A stretch of 64,000 nt of DNA, taken from the NCBI RefSeq assembly GCF_012489685.1, contig NC_080044.1, forward strand, positions 49,786,964-49,850,963. Direction: 5' to 3'. The stretch comes from Lotus japonicus (taxonomy: Eukaryota > Streptophyta > Magnoliopsida > Fabales > Fabaceae). The translations under genes were made by a program, and so were the position numbers. The notes beneath the pieces are model-generated. The model was not told the origin of the DNA and made no database searches. It saw only the letters and a program-made list of their open reading frames with translations. Shown in pieces: positions 46,065-57,322 of this stretch (the first letter of the stretch is position 1; each line of letters begins with the position of its first letter).

Positions 46065-46192
46065 CCCTGCTGACCTTGATCGCCTCCCAAGATCTCAATC
46101 TCGTGACATCTATGCCCATCTCTAGCTCCTTTCTTCCCATACAAACTCAGGCAGTTGTTGTAGCATTCACTCGCCCGCCGTTGATCTACCGC
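46065..46192 (-). pseudogene. Fragment of a Tat-like PR-RT linker fused to the D1 extra ORF
   Basis: In minus reading AVDQRRASECYNNCLSLYG and GHRCHEIE, typical of the segment between protease and RT in Tat-lineage pol. The first 22 bases (46171-46192) are identical to window positions 1-22 of element T and the match stops abruptly at 46193. The frame joins the extra ORF upstream without a stop. Element B cut it at CCCTG. Confidence 0.65.
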
Positions 46193-48249
46193 AGAGGGAG
46201 AGCCAACCTGCAGAGTCTGATGTGCATATATGTTGGTCTCAGGGTTTGAATGAGAGGTTTCAGTCTTAGGGTTTGGTGATTTGTCTGAGGAATGGTTTGA
46301 GACTGATTCAGCATTTTCTGGAAAAGTGGTTTGAAAAGGAGGAGGTGGAGGAGGCATTGAGGCCAGAGGTACTGCTTGGAGTGGGAAATCCGGAGCAACC
46401 AGAGGTTCTGGCCTTGGTTCAGGGTAGCGGTTTGGACTAGGAACAGTTTTGAAATGTGCAGGAATGTCAGAAATCATAGTTCTTGCAATCTGAAAGAATT
46501 TGCGATTGGCTTCAGATTCATTCGAGGGAGAAGAGAAAGGAACATTGGTTGGAAAAGAAACAGAGGGACCAGGAGAGAGAATTTCACGTTCAGAGTGAGT
46601 GTGTGTATGTGGTTCAGAGGTGGTTTTATCAGAGGCTTGTGTTTCAATGACTTGTGGTTCAGAGGTTTCTGGATTGTATGGAAGGATAATAGGTGAGGTG
46701 GAAGCAGAGGGTTTGTTGGCTTGGAGCATTTTCCAGAGGGGTTCTTCCTCAATGGAAGGTTGGAAGAATGAGGCCCTAGGGGGTGAAGGAGGAGAGATTG
46801 ATTGATTGATTGGTGTGGGTTCAGGATTGGTTTGATCATGAATTGCATCAAGCAAATTAAAATCATCATCTGAAAGAACAACAAACTTACTTGAAGCTCT
46901 AGCTGCAGATCTTGTGACTCTGGTAGAGGGTGCAGGTCTAGCAGGCTCCTGAGTTGGTTGCAGATGAGTGACTTGAGTCACAATCCTGACCTTCTTGGCC
47001 TTCTTCTGAGGCGGTGGTTCATCATCATCATGGGCATCACCATCAGAGGGATCATTATCCTCAAAGGCTTCAACTTGCTTTCTCTTGCTCTTCCTCTTCC
47101 TGGGAGATTCAAAATCAGGAGGATCTGGGAGAGTCCTGAAGAATTCATCCACATCAATTTCAAAGCCTTGCCGTCTCAAATCATCAAGGTAGATTCTGAT
47201 TGCCTCTGGGTCATCAGCCTTGGACCAGAGGGGGTAGTCCTTCAAATGAGTTCGTCTTCTTGGTCTTGCATCAGCAGCTTTGACCTCAGCCTTTGTCTCT
47301 ATCAGGCCCATTCTCTTCATGGAAGTAGGAGTGAAGACATCCCCAGTAATTGTTGTCAAGTCTTCAGTGCATCCTAATTGTCGCAGATCCTTTATCAGTT
47401 TGCTCTCAATGAAGAAGTCAGAAAGCAATCTGCCAAATGGTAAGTATTTGACTTGGGTGAAGCAGTGGTTCTTGACTTCTTGATGCACTCCTTCAGATAG
47501 GAGAAGAGAAAGTAGGGCAGACAGACTTTACGGTGCTCCTTGATGAAGAAGAGTAACACCTTCTGGGTAAAGTTGATGTAGTCTGGAGAGCTTCCCTTTG
47601 GCCTTTGATTTATGCAGTTTAGCAGAATCTTGTGCCAGATTCTCAGTTGAGGATGAAGATCCTTGGTCTTGCAGTCATTTTTCCCTGGCTTCCATGTAGA
47701 GTAGAGAGCCATGTTGACTGCCTCTTTGGTCTTAAGTTTCACTTTCGATTCCTGCAACTGGAATATGTAGCCTTTGCTTGTTTCTGCACCCAGAAGTTTT
47801 GCAAATGACTTCTTAGTAATAATGATCCTCTTCCCCAGAACAAATGACACTACTTGATGCTCATTGCAATCAGCGTGCTTCCAGAATTCCTTCACAAGTT
47901 TGTCATAAACGGGACCGTGGAGTCTTTGGAAGTACCCTTCCCAGCCTTGAGCTTGAGCTTCAGGACGAAGATCAACTCCATTGTCAGCAATATTGTCGAG
48001 GTCGAATCTCCATTCAACAAGAACTTGGAGATCTTCTGGAGGGAAGACGCAGGTAACTGCACATCTTCTTTGAGAAAGGGGAACAACATCCTCCGTATCT
48101 TGGACTTGTGCTTGAGCATTCTCATTCGATCTGGGACGCAGAGCAGGACCCACTTGCCCTGTTGGAAGACCCACAACCATTCTGGGAAAGACTCTTCTGT
48201 CGACGGAATCAGATCGTTCACCGGAGTCAGCTCTTTCAGAATTTGCCAT
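46193..48249 (-). pseudogene. D1 extra ORF: plant transposon-protein type, one frameshift
   Basis: Long element-sense coding region between the place of pol and the antisense ORF. It starts MANSERADSGERSDSVDRRV at 48249. The N-terminal half has GPVYDKLVKEFWKHADCNE, VVSFVLGKRIIITKKSFAKL and HPQLRIWHKILLNCI, which resemble the domain catalogued as putative plant transposon protein (PF20167, from memory). A one-base shift near 47485 moves it into the second frame, which continues to a nuclear-signal-like PRKRKSKRKQ, an acidic stretch, KKAKKVR and a long Ser/Pro/Thr-rich disordered tail. It has been called envelope-like in some elements, but I see no membrane segment. Function unknown; broken by the shift. 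Confidence 0.7.
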
Positions 48250-48365
48250 TGTTGAAGGTAGAAGGTTTGGGTAGAGTAGAGATGAGAGAATGCGAGAAAG
48301 TATTGATGAAAGGATATTTAATGAAGAGGTTTTCCTCCACTAACTACTATCAAATCCCTTTCAAG

Positions 48366-48665
48366 ATCTACACAAAAAATGGCCTTTTACAACGGTTAAA
48401 AATGACCTTTTACAGCGGTTTTCAGCAGTCTAGAACCGCTGTAGATCTCGCCGCTGTAAAAGCCTTAACAGCGGTTCAAACCGCTGTAAAAGGTCCATTA
48501 TTTACAGCGGTTGATTTAATAAAACCGCTGTAAATACAGACCTACAACAGCTGTTCTCTAGAATAACCGCTGTACTTGAGTCTTCTTTTACAGCGGTTTC
48601 ATCCCGTGACCGCTGTAATTGGCAATATATTACAGCGGTTCCGTGGTGGAACCGCTGTAATTTGT
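48366..48665. repeat. CACTA left terminal and subterminal repeats
   Basis: At least twelve copies of ACAGCGGTT or AACCGCTGT in both orientations, often as facing pairs with AT-rich spacers, within 300 bp. Confidence 0.9.
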
Positions 48666-49247
48666 CTTTTTTTTTTGGTTGAATTAATTACCGCTCCTGT
48701 TCAGCCAAAAAATCAACATTTCGTTTTTTTTTTTGAAAAGAAGATATATTGATCATAATTTAACCGAAAGGGTACACATTTCAAAAGTTATGAAAGATTG
48801 CAAAATCAATACACATCACCAAACTAAAACAAGGTATAGCACAGTAACATAAGCTAAAACAAGGTATAGCATATAAGCACAATAACATCTCATGTAAACA
48901 GAACCTCTGTTCTTATAGCAAGCATATGGACAGTAATTCCATGATAGCAAAAAAAAAAACTCCCATATATGAGTTTCTGCAATAGAAATGTGCCTTGAGT
49001 CTCCAAATCATAAGGACCCTCTCCCCATTTGAGTCTTCCAAACAAAAAAGATCAACATTTTCTAAACACAGGATATCAACTCAGCCATAAAATAAACATT
49101 TTCTGAACTTCAGCATATCAAAGCCAATATATCTAAATATCAAAAGCTTCATAAATTCGAAGCAATTTCTAAAGTGCATAGTATCTCAACCACGTCCTTA
49201 ACTTCATCTACCACCATCTCATAGATAATTATCCAATAGATTAAATA

Positions 49248-49511
49248 CTAAAAACAATTGTAAAAAACATAAGCGGCCCACTCATCTTTAACTTCACGCA
49301 ATTGCTCTTCATTGTAGGAAACGAACTGACAATCTTCAAAATACTACAAAACAGTATAAAAATAGAGTTAAGTTACAATTAGAGCTTTTAAGATCCAATG
49401 CGAACGCATATCAAAGTTTCTTACTTTCGTTGGGATCACAAGTTGTTGGTGAGTGATGATATCTTTCATGAACTTCATCACATAATATCTGCAATCAACA
49501 CTATTAGTCTG
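49248..49511 (-). pseudogene. CACTA-encoded Ulp1-like protease, last two exons
   Basis: Exon 49425-49511 reads QTNSVDCRYYVMKFMKDIIT, the catalytic Cys region of C48 cysteine peptidases (usual form NSVDCGYYVM; here Gly is Arg). It ends AAA at a donor GTAAGA. After an 81-bp intron ending TTTTGTAG, exon 49248-49343 reads YFEDCQFVSYNEEQLREVKD and stops with TAG; the frame is kept across the splice. Such SUMO-protease-like domains are regularly carried by CACTA and MULE elements. The catalytic His and Asp parts are absent. Confidence 0.75.
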
Positions 49512-49992
49512 ACGAAGGCACTACAAAAGCCAAAGAATAAACACTAAATGAATGTTGCAAACTCAGATATCTTTGTTCTATATAGAAAACTTCATGTAAA
49601 TAAATAGACAAGTTTATAAACAGATGCTACTCTATTTTACATTAACATAGCTACAAGTTATAGGTTGTCAACTATATCACGAGGCAAAGGATACTTAGCA
49701 GCTACTATATCACAAAGATTACCAGTACTTACAGATTAGTGCGACAGTTCTGCAAACAATGTCTTGTTGTTACAACAAAAGCACTACAAACTTATGACAA
49801 ATTAGGACAGGTAGCATTCAATCCTAAATACTATAAAATTTCTCCAAATTGTTAGCACTTAGCATCAATACCACTGTATATAAACGTACTAAACGGTAAT
49901 AACGAGTTAATATTATACCTCAATGATATCCCACGGAATATAATTTTGCTTTGCTTTGGGTACACTCATACCAGAAGTTGACCGATGAACCT

Positions 49993-50067
49993 TCAGACTG
50001 AAAAAGCATCAATACCACCCTCGTACTCATTCGACAAACGGTTCGCAAACATCCATTTTCGATCCAT
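49993..50067 (-). pseudogene. CACTA transposase-associated domain, first 24 codons
   Basis: MDRKWMFANRLSNEYEGGID followed by AFSV and TGA. It resembles the start of the Transpos_assoc domain (MD+SWM...RLS..Y..G) at the N-terminus of plant CACTA transposases. The rest is deleted; an exon-like segment ending at a GTATAA donor (49919) continues toward the Ulp1 part. Confidence 0.65.
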
Positions 50068-50214
50068 ATTATCCCAATCTACCAAACTAATTATGAACAA
50101 CAATTAACAAAAAAAGTTAGACGAAAGCATGAAAGATAAGGCATCAAAAAAAGTTAGACGAAAGCATGAAACAATATTAATGCTGGATGTGGTTGTCACT
50201 TCCATCTGAAATGA

Positions 50215-51096
50215 AATTTTTTACTGCATAAACTACTCCCTCCTCCATCCGGTCCGTGGTTTTTCCATTTACCCCTATGCTAGTGTAACTTTCCCCCATG
50301 AGCTTGCTGTTGGTCTATATGTGAGCTTGTTTTCCTCCATCCTTTTGATTTTTTACTCTCGTTCCCTACTGTTCTGTTACCTTGTTTTTTCACTTGGCCT
50401 TTGGGTCTGTACAACACATTTTATTGGCACTTCTTGTGCTACCTATACTTATATATATTTGGCTCACCTAAAAAAAAGTACAGCCCCTATTCCAGACCCT
50501 TTTCCCCCTCTAAACCAACAAGCAACTAGCAAACATGATCCAAATTCGTTGAGGCGATTATATGGATTTTGGTGAGAGTGAGACATTCGGAATTAATCTC
50601 ATTTTGCAGCAGGTCTAATTTTGATATTTTCTCCTTATAAATGATGATGGCCAATGTGTTGATCTCTTTATGGTCCAAGGCAAGTTCTGTTCTGTTATGA
50701 GAGGATGATTTTGATGTTATATCTAATCCTTGTCTAGCTGCCTCGGTTTTTCAATGGAGTTATGATGCTATGAGTTGTAGACTTATCCTACTTGACTGAT
50801 GCCAAGTGAGCTTTGATATGCAAAGCTTCCTCTGTCTAAGATTGCTAAGGTTATTGGACGCTAATCTTAAGAAAATCATGTTCACTGCTGATTGCTTTTC
50901 ATTGTCCTAGTCTTTTGTCTCTTGCCTAGCTACTTCTAGTTTCTTGAAGCTTTGCTTTATGTACTTGTTTTATGTATTATCTTGCTTTCTGTTTTCTGTT
51001 TCTGTTATGAACTATCTAAAACTCACAAGGGAGAGTTTTTGTTCCCTTGACCTTTATTTTAATCTATGATATGTTTCTCTTTTCAAAAAAAAAAAT
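50215..51096 (+). other. Transcript-like 3' end sequence inside the CACTA element
   Basis: T-rich, plus-strand sequence with A-runs at about 50470-50478 and 51085-51095. It may be one or two 5'-truncated LINE or processed-transcript fragments. No coding domain is recognised and no TSD could be assigned. The other parts of 50068-52328 hold nothing clear except the GC-rich block listed separately. Confidence 0.3.
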
Positions 51097-51731
51097 GCCC
51101 CCCACATAGAAGATTTCAGTGAATGATTAGAGGGCAAAATTGAAGCTACCTAATTGATATTTGAACTGATACTCTTGGCTGTAAAGCCAAAATTGAAGCT
51201 ACCTAATTGATATTCATAACCAAACACAGTGTGAATAGAACAAACAAAAGATTAATAGCATAAACTATGGAGAAAATTTCAGGAATTTTTTTTTTTTGGC
51301 AGCTCATCCTCCACATAATTACAACAAAGGCCTCACTCTGTAAGCATATACAATGAACAAATACAGCTTGAAAAGCACACCCTTTTGTTGCTTCCCTTAA
51401 AAAATCACAAAAACTGGGATTAACACATTGGTTTTAGTTTTAAACTCTTTTTTTCGTTTCCCAAACTATGCACCCACTCCATTGGCGAGTGAATATTGAT
51501 TCATGGTATAGCACTCAATCATAGTAGTGGAAAGATGACCGACCAAAGAAAGAATAGTGTTTACCAAATTAATCTAGAAAACCATATGTTATAATCCCAA
51601 CTTCTTTGTCATCCAATCTGAAATATTAGCTATCACAAAGCCTGTTCAGGAAATTTAACAGCAGCAAAACCAACTCAGACCCTAGGCTGCAGTTACAAAA
51701 ATGAAGAACATCATAGCATCAGATCAAAGTA

Positions 51732-51967
51732 TTACCTTATGAGGAAGGGGAAAATTGCTTGAGGAGAGGAACAATAGAACGTTGTTAATGAGAACAGGGC
51801 AACCAACCGTGCACGAAGCGACCCAAAACAAGAGCGGCACCGGCGCGGCAGGGACGGAGGCGGAGGCGCCGACGGCGGCGGAAGGGACGGAGGCGATGGC
51901 GGCAAGGACGACGGAGGCAGGAGGTAACGCAAGCTTTGAGAGAAGTAGCCGAGGTCGAGAGTCGTGA
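51732..51967. other. GC-rich exon-like block inside the CACTA element
   Basis: A GGCGG/GACGG-rich stretch in AT-rich surroundings, open on both strands (66-70 codons, low complexity Pro/Ser or Ala/Thr/Glu). It looks like the 5' end of an ordinary gene captured by the transposon, or of the transposase gene. No family is recognised. Confidence 0.35.
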
Positions 51968-52328
51968 GAGGTAGCAGAGGTTGTGAAAGTGTGTAACTGG
52001 TAAAAAATAGGGGTTTGCAGTTACAGATGTAATTTTACAAAATCAATAAGGAAAACAATACTTATACTTAAAAATCGAATAAACTGACTAAAAGCGTATT
52101 ACAGCCCAGTGGAAAAGACTTGTTTTATTTTGTGTGGTACCCCGGGTTCGAATCTCACTGGGAACATTTTTTGAACCCCTTATTAAAGAAATCAACTAAA
52201 ACTAATATTAATACCAAAAATTGTAGAAAATTATCATAAAAAGAAGACTCTTACTTTTTTTAAGGGAACCTGGGTTCGATTCCCATACGGAACCTGAATT
52301 AATTCAGGATTTTTATTATTTACGTTAA

Positions 52329-52606
52329 TATTTACAGCGGTTAGTTTGATAAACGCTGTAAATAGTGGAACCTACTTTTTACAGCGGTTCAGTATATAAA
52401 ACGCTATAAAAGCATATTACCGCTCCGTGTTTTTGTGTTTACAGCGCCTGCTGAGAAAACCGCTGTTAATAGGCAATGCCTTTACAGCGGTTCCTTATTA
52501 AACCGCTATTAAAGCCACTAAACCGCTTCGTGTTTTTATTTTTACAGCGGCTGCCACGTGAACCGTTGTAATAAGGGCGCTGTAAAAGCCTTTTTCTGGT
52601 GTAGTG
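52329..52606. repeat. CACTA right subterminal repeats and end
   Basis: TTTACAGCGGTT-type repeats in both orientations, ending CTGGTGTAGTG at 52606. Confidence 0.9.
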
Positions 52607-53736
52607 GACTCAATCGTATCGGGTTTTGTCGTCTCCACAGGGATTGTGTTGCTACGTATTAATCTCACTAGCTAGATGTTGGATGAGTGGTTTAGAAAGC
52701 GAAATATGAGTTTATTTAAATAAAGAAAAATAGTAATTAAAGCGATAAAAGAAGTTTCACGGAGGCAAACAAAGAAGAAAATGTATTTGGAAAATGAGTT
52801 CATTTGATTTACAACTTATTCTCAACCAATATACTCTTATAAGATGAAATTAACATTTAAGATGCCGATAAGAGCTATTCACCCACTAATTTCTTAGCTC
52901 AGCGAATCTACCCATTAAGAACCTAGCCTTAATCTCTTAAGCCCTAGTGATAAAAAAAGTAGCATTATAGCACATACCTACTCGATAAGACATTCCCAAG
53001 CTCTGTTCCTAACCCAAGAAGTTCATGTCCTAGGGATAGAATCTCTGACTGTCACTCAAGAAATCCTAATAGTTCCTACTAGATAATCCTATCCTAGAGA
53101 GGTGAGTATCCCGACTTGTCACTCGGTTTAGACCTCTTTTCCAACTCATGATATTCATACCTAAGAGTTAATGTATCCTATTGTCACCTAGGAAACCTCA
53201 ACCCTACCTAAGACATGCCTTTCTTAAGATGACTGATACAAAGGTGGTTTCTCTCATTAACTAAATTCACACAAACTTCTCAATTGCCATGCAAATCCTA
53301 AAAAGCATCAAATTGGTAAAAGATACATGAACGCGCAAAGAGAATTAATAACCTAAGACATAGGAATTTTTCCCCTTTCTATGAACTAAGCCTACATTAA
53401 CTCATATCAATTTATCAATCTATTTATGAATTAATATAAACTCTTTAAATCACCAATTAACCAATTGAAGCATTAAACATAGAGAGAAACACCAAATAAT
53501 GAAAATTCATACTTATAATTGCATAAAAGTATATTGAATAAGAAACAAATCAAGTTCTATCATCTCAAATACTAAAAGAGAGTCAAAACACAAAAACAGG
53601 TAAAGAGAAAAGTAAAACCCAAAATAGAACGGAGCCATGGACATCCGGAGAAGCTGTCACCTCCTCCATGGCCCTGACACCGGCCCTCAAGGGCCTTGCC
53701 TTCCTCTCCACCAAGAAATTGTCTCCAAGCCTCCCA
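52607..53736. other. Unassigned AT-rich segment between CACTA and D2
   Basis: Starts with GTCGTCTCCACAGGGATT, a phrase that recurs in plant repeats, and ends with a GC-richer part (53635-53736). No frame of note. It directly abuts the D2 LTR with TCCCA before it. Probably another retroelement fragment; I cannot name it. Confidence 0.4.
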
Positions 53737-54951
53737 TGTAAGATCAAGTTTTTATCATGTAGTACAACTCTATGTTTTGATGATTACAAGTTAACATTTT
53801 AGTATGAACAATTATGGTACTCTAACGTGTTTTCTGAGTGTGCTATTAACAGGCTCTGACCTTAATATAATCTCACACAAATCAGAAGCACTTTGCTTAA
53901 AGAGTGACCCTAGCAACGCTTTCGCAATATCTATGTTCAAACTGAACAGTAGAAAAGCTTCAGAAGATCTGAAGTTAATCAAGCTCTGATGTGGACTCAA
54001 CCCACTTGAAGTTCTGAAGATCCAGATGTTCTGATAACCCAGACACTCTGAAGGTTCAGAAGCTCTGATGGTTTAGAAGACTCTGAAGATCCAGTAGCAA
54101 AAAAGTGGAGACTCTGAAGTCCAGAAGCAAACTGGCTCTGAAGACCAAGTACTTCTCCTCTGAGTTCAGAATCAGAAGGTACAACGGTTGGAGGATCCAT
54201 GCTTCACTCTGACTCTGATCAACAAGCTTCACAAGTTCCAACACGAAGCATTCCTCTGATCAGAAGTTAACTAGGTTAAAGGTCACGTCACTATCCAAAG
54301 TACAAAAGCAAGTGTACTATCCTGACGACCTAACCTAACATTCTCAGCCACAACAGAAGCTGGAAATCCCAGATCTGCCCTCCAACGGTAGCATTCCCAT
54401 GCAATGTTAAAACCCTAATCCTTGGAGTATATATAAAGGCTGAAGACTGAAAGATGCGGTTGGGAAGAAACTTACACGCGCAAGCAATATTCAAATCTTC
54501 TAAGCAATCTTTCTTCATCGAATTCATTGTGTTTACTACAAGCTTTTCAGAAGCAAATTCTTTGTAAACAATATTCTTTAAACAGTTGTTTAGTTTACCT
54601 TTAGGAGATCAAGGTTGATCGGATCCTAGAGAAGACTAAGAGAGTGAATCTTAGTGTGAGCTAAGTTAGTGTATTGTTAGTCACTTGTAGGTTTCAAGTG
54701 CAGTTGTAACAAATCTCTGATTAGTGAAGTGCCTTCATTCTAAGAAGGAAGAAATCACCTTCACGGGTGGACTGGACTAGCTTGAGTGATTCATCAAGTG
54801 AACCAGGATAAAATCCTTGTGTGCTTTTCTCATCTCTTATCTTAAGCACCTTACTTGTGTCTCGAAAGATTTGTTAAAATCTTAAGTGGGAGGTTTTTTA
54901 TTCTGAAAACGCTATTCAAACCCCCCCTTTCTATCGTTTTTCATACCTTCA
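53737..54951 (+). repeat. Element D2 LTR (1215 bp)
   Basis: TGTAAGATCAAG to CATACCTTCA. TATA box TATATAAAG at 54430-54438. Diverged from the D1 and D3 LTRs. Confidence 0.9.
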
Positions 54952-54953
54952 AT

Positions 54954-54965
54954 TGGTATTAGAGC
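54954..54965 (+). other. Element D2 primer-binding site, mutated
   Basis: TGGTATTAGAGC: one C to T change from the TGGTATCAGAGC of the family. Confidence 0.8.
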
Positions 54966-55024
54966 GCAAGTTCTGATTACCACACCTAACAGTGTTCAGT
55001 GATCCGGGCCGGTGTGAAAAACAA

Positions 55025-56830
55025 ATGGCTACCACCAGTGAAATGCAAAAAGATGGTTACAATGCAAAGCCTCCCATGTTCGATGGTCAAAGGTTCGAAT
55101 ATTGGAAAGACAGAATTGAAAGTTTCTTTCTGGGCTTCGACGCAGATCTCTGGGATATCATTGTGGATGGCTATGAGCGTCCAGTTGATGCTGATGGCAA
55201 GAAGATCTCCAGATCAGAGATGACTGCCGAGCAAAAGAAGCTTTACTCACAGCACCACAAAGCTAGAGCTATTCTTCTTAGTGCTATTTCCTATGTAGAG
55301 TACCAGAAGATTACAGATCGTGAGTTTGCCAAGGGTATCTTTCAATCCTTGAAAATGTCCCATGAAGGAAACAAGAAAGTGAAAGAATCAAAGGCGCTGT
55401 CCTTGATCCAGAAGTAAGAATCCTTCATCATGGAACCTAACGAGTCCATTGAGGATATGTTTTCCAGATTTCAGTTGCTTGTAGCTGGAATAAGACCTCT
55501 CAACATAAGCTACACTACAAAAGATCATGTCATAAGGGTTATCAGAAGTCTTCCTGAAAGCTGGATGCCTTTAGTGACTTCAATAGAGCTTACAAGAGAT
55601 GTTGAGCGTATAAGTTTAGAAGAACTCATCAGCATACTGAAATGTCATGAACTGAAGCGCTCAGAGATGCAGGATCTGAGGAAGAAGTCTATAGCTTTGA
55701 AATCCAAATCTGAGAAGTCTAAATCTGAGAAGTCAAAAGCTCTCCAAGCTGAAGCAGAAGAATCTGAAGAAGCATCAGAAGATTCTGATGAAGATGAGCT
55801 GACTCTGATCTCCAAAAGGCTCAACCGCATCTGGAAGCACAAGCAGAGCAAGTACAGAGGCTCTGGAAAGGCCAAAGGAAAGTTTGAATCCTCATCAGGC
55901 CAGAAGAAGTCCTCAGTCAAGGAAGTCACATGGTTCGAGTGCAAAGAATCAGGGCACTACAAGAGTGACTGTCCAAAGCTGAAAAAGGATAAGAAGCCAA
56001 AGAAGCACTTCAAAACAAAGAAAAGTCTGATGGTGACTTTTGATGAATCAGAGTCAGAGGATGTTGACTCTGATAGTGAAGTTCAAGGACTCATGGCTAT
56101 TGTCAAAGACAAAGAAGCAGAGTAAAAAGATGCAACTAACTCTGACTCAGCATCAAAAGAAGATCCTAACTCAGACGATGAAAATGAGGTATTCGCTTCT
56201 TTCTCAACCTCTGAATATGAGAAAATTATTTCTGAATTGAAAAATAATAATCATGCTTTAGTGAATTCCAACTCTGTGCTTAAGAACCAAATTACTAAGC
56301 TAGAAGAAGTAGTTGCTTGTGATGCCTCTGATAGTAAGAATGAATCTAAATATGAAAAATCCTTTCAAAGATTCCTGGCTAAAAGCGTAGACAGAAGCTT
56401 AATGGCTTCGATGATCTATGGCGTAAGCAGAAATGGAATGCATGACATTGGCTATTCTAGACCCAATAGAAATGAGTCTCCTATGCCTAAGGCTAAATCC
56501 TTGTATGAATGTTTTGTACCCTCTGGTACTATATTGCCTGAACCATTACCTGTTAAAGTTGCTAACCCCCCTCTCAAAAAGGGAACTTTCTCCATGTCTA
56601 AATATCATGCCAAAATTCTGTTACACTATCATGTTGAGAAACGCAAGGTGATCAGAACCTCTGAGGTAACTAACAAGAGAGGACCTAGAAAGTGGGTACC
56701 TAAGGATAAGATTATCTATGTTGCAGATATCCTTGATCGCTCCACTGAAACACCAATCATGGTATCTGGACAGTGGATGCTCGCGTCACATGACGGGAGA
56801 AAGGCGTATGTTCCAAGAGCTAAAACTTAA
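55025..56830 (+). pseudogene. Element D2 gag with two nonsense codons
   Basis: Copia gag starting MATTSEMQKDGYNAKPPMFD, with the gag domain FEYWKDRIESFFLGFDADLW and the UBN2-like part ESIEDMFSRFQLLVAGIRPL. TAA at 55415-55417 replaces the Tyr of the family's KYESF, and TAA at 56123-56125 follows KDKEAE. A Lys/Ser/Glu-rich part and one zinc knuckle (FECKESGHYKSDC, first Cys changed to Phe-flanked WFEC) lie at about 55930-55970. It continues to a Gag tail ending YVPRAKT* at 56830, which overlaps pol by 113 nt in another frame. Confidence 0.85.
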
Positions 56831-57320
56831 GCCTGGAGGCGAAGTTGGCTTTGGTGGCAATGAGAAGGGTAAAATTGTTGGTACTGGTACTATTTGTGTT
56901 GATAGTAGTCCATGCATTGATAATGTTTTATTGGTAGACGGTTTAACTCACAACTTATTGTCTATAAGTCAATTAGCTGACAAGAGTTATGATGTTATTT
57001 TCAATCAAAAGTCTTGCAGGGCTTTAAGTCAGATCGATGGCTCTGTTCTGTTTAACAACAAGAGGAAGAACAACATTTATAAGATCAGATTATCTGAGTT
57101 GGAATCTCAGAACGTGAAGTTCCTTTTTTCTGTTAATGAGGAGCAATGGGTATGGCATAGACGGTTAGGGCATGCCAGTATGAGAAAGATTTCTCAGCTG
57201 AGTAAGCTCAACCTTGTCAGGGGCTTACCCACTCTGAAGTTCTCTTTTGATGCTCGTTGTGAAGCATGTCAGAAAGGCAAATTCACAAAAGTCCCTTTCA
57301 AGGTAAAGAATGTTGTCTCT
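56718..57320 (+). pseudogene. Element D2 protease and GAG-pre-integrase domain, truncated
   Basis: Frame beginning inside the gag end. WYLDSGCSRHMTGE is the copia protease active site (DSG), followed by VGFGGNEKGKIVG, DNVLLVDGLTHNLLSISQL and the pre-integrase motif WHRRLGHASMRKISQLSKL, then CEACQKGKFTK. It breaks at VKNVVS, where integrase would follow. Confidence 0.88.
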
Positions 57321-57322
57321 AG

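Larger units (their letters stand above)
48366..52606. mobile_element. Deleted CACTA (En/Spm-type) DNA transposon, 4.2 kb
   Basis: The right end in inverted reading is CACTACACCAGAAAAAGGC; the left end is a damaged copy, ATCTACACAAAAAATGGCC. Both ends carry many direct and inverted copies of TTTACAGCGGTT (48380-48665 and 52330-52580), the subterminal repeats to which CACTA transposase binds. Inside on the minus strand are the start of a transposase-associated domain (49993-50067) and the end of a Ulp1-like protease (49248-49511), so the middle of a larger autonomous element was lost. The 3-bp TSD is not clear (AAG left, GAC right). Confidence 0.85.
53737..57320 (+). mobile_element. Element D2: 5' half of a D-family Ty1/copia element, inverted to D1
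   Basis: LTR, primer site, gag, protease and pre-integrase domain in plus orientation, ending at 57320. From 57323 the 5' half of D1 runs in minus orientation back from nearly the same codon, giving an inverted repeat of about 3.5 kb per arm. Proteins of the two arms differ at roughly one residue in eight, so they are separate copies and not a fresh fold-back. No matching TSD was found for the left end (TCCCA). Confidence 0.88.

Noticed and set aside
46376..47377. Several plus-strand frames of up to 139 codons
   Set aside because: Antisense to the Ser/Pro/Thr-rich coding part of the extra ORF, where complementary frames are often open by composition.
47854..48533. Two plus-strand frames of 133 and 141 codons
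   Set aside because: Antisense shadows of the D1 extra ORF; the second also enters the CACTA end.
51755..51967. 70-codon frame in the GC-rich block as a gene
   Set aside because: Composition-driven (Ala, Thr, Glu, Gly); no promoter or homologous feature. Listed only as an exon-like block.
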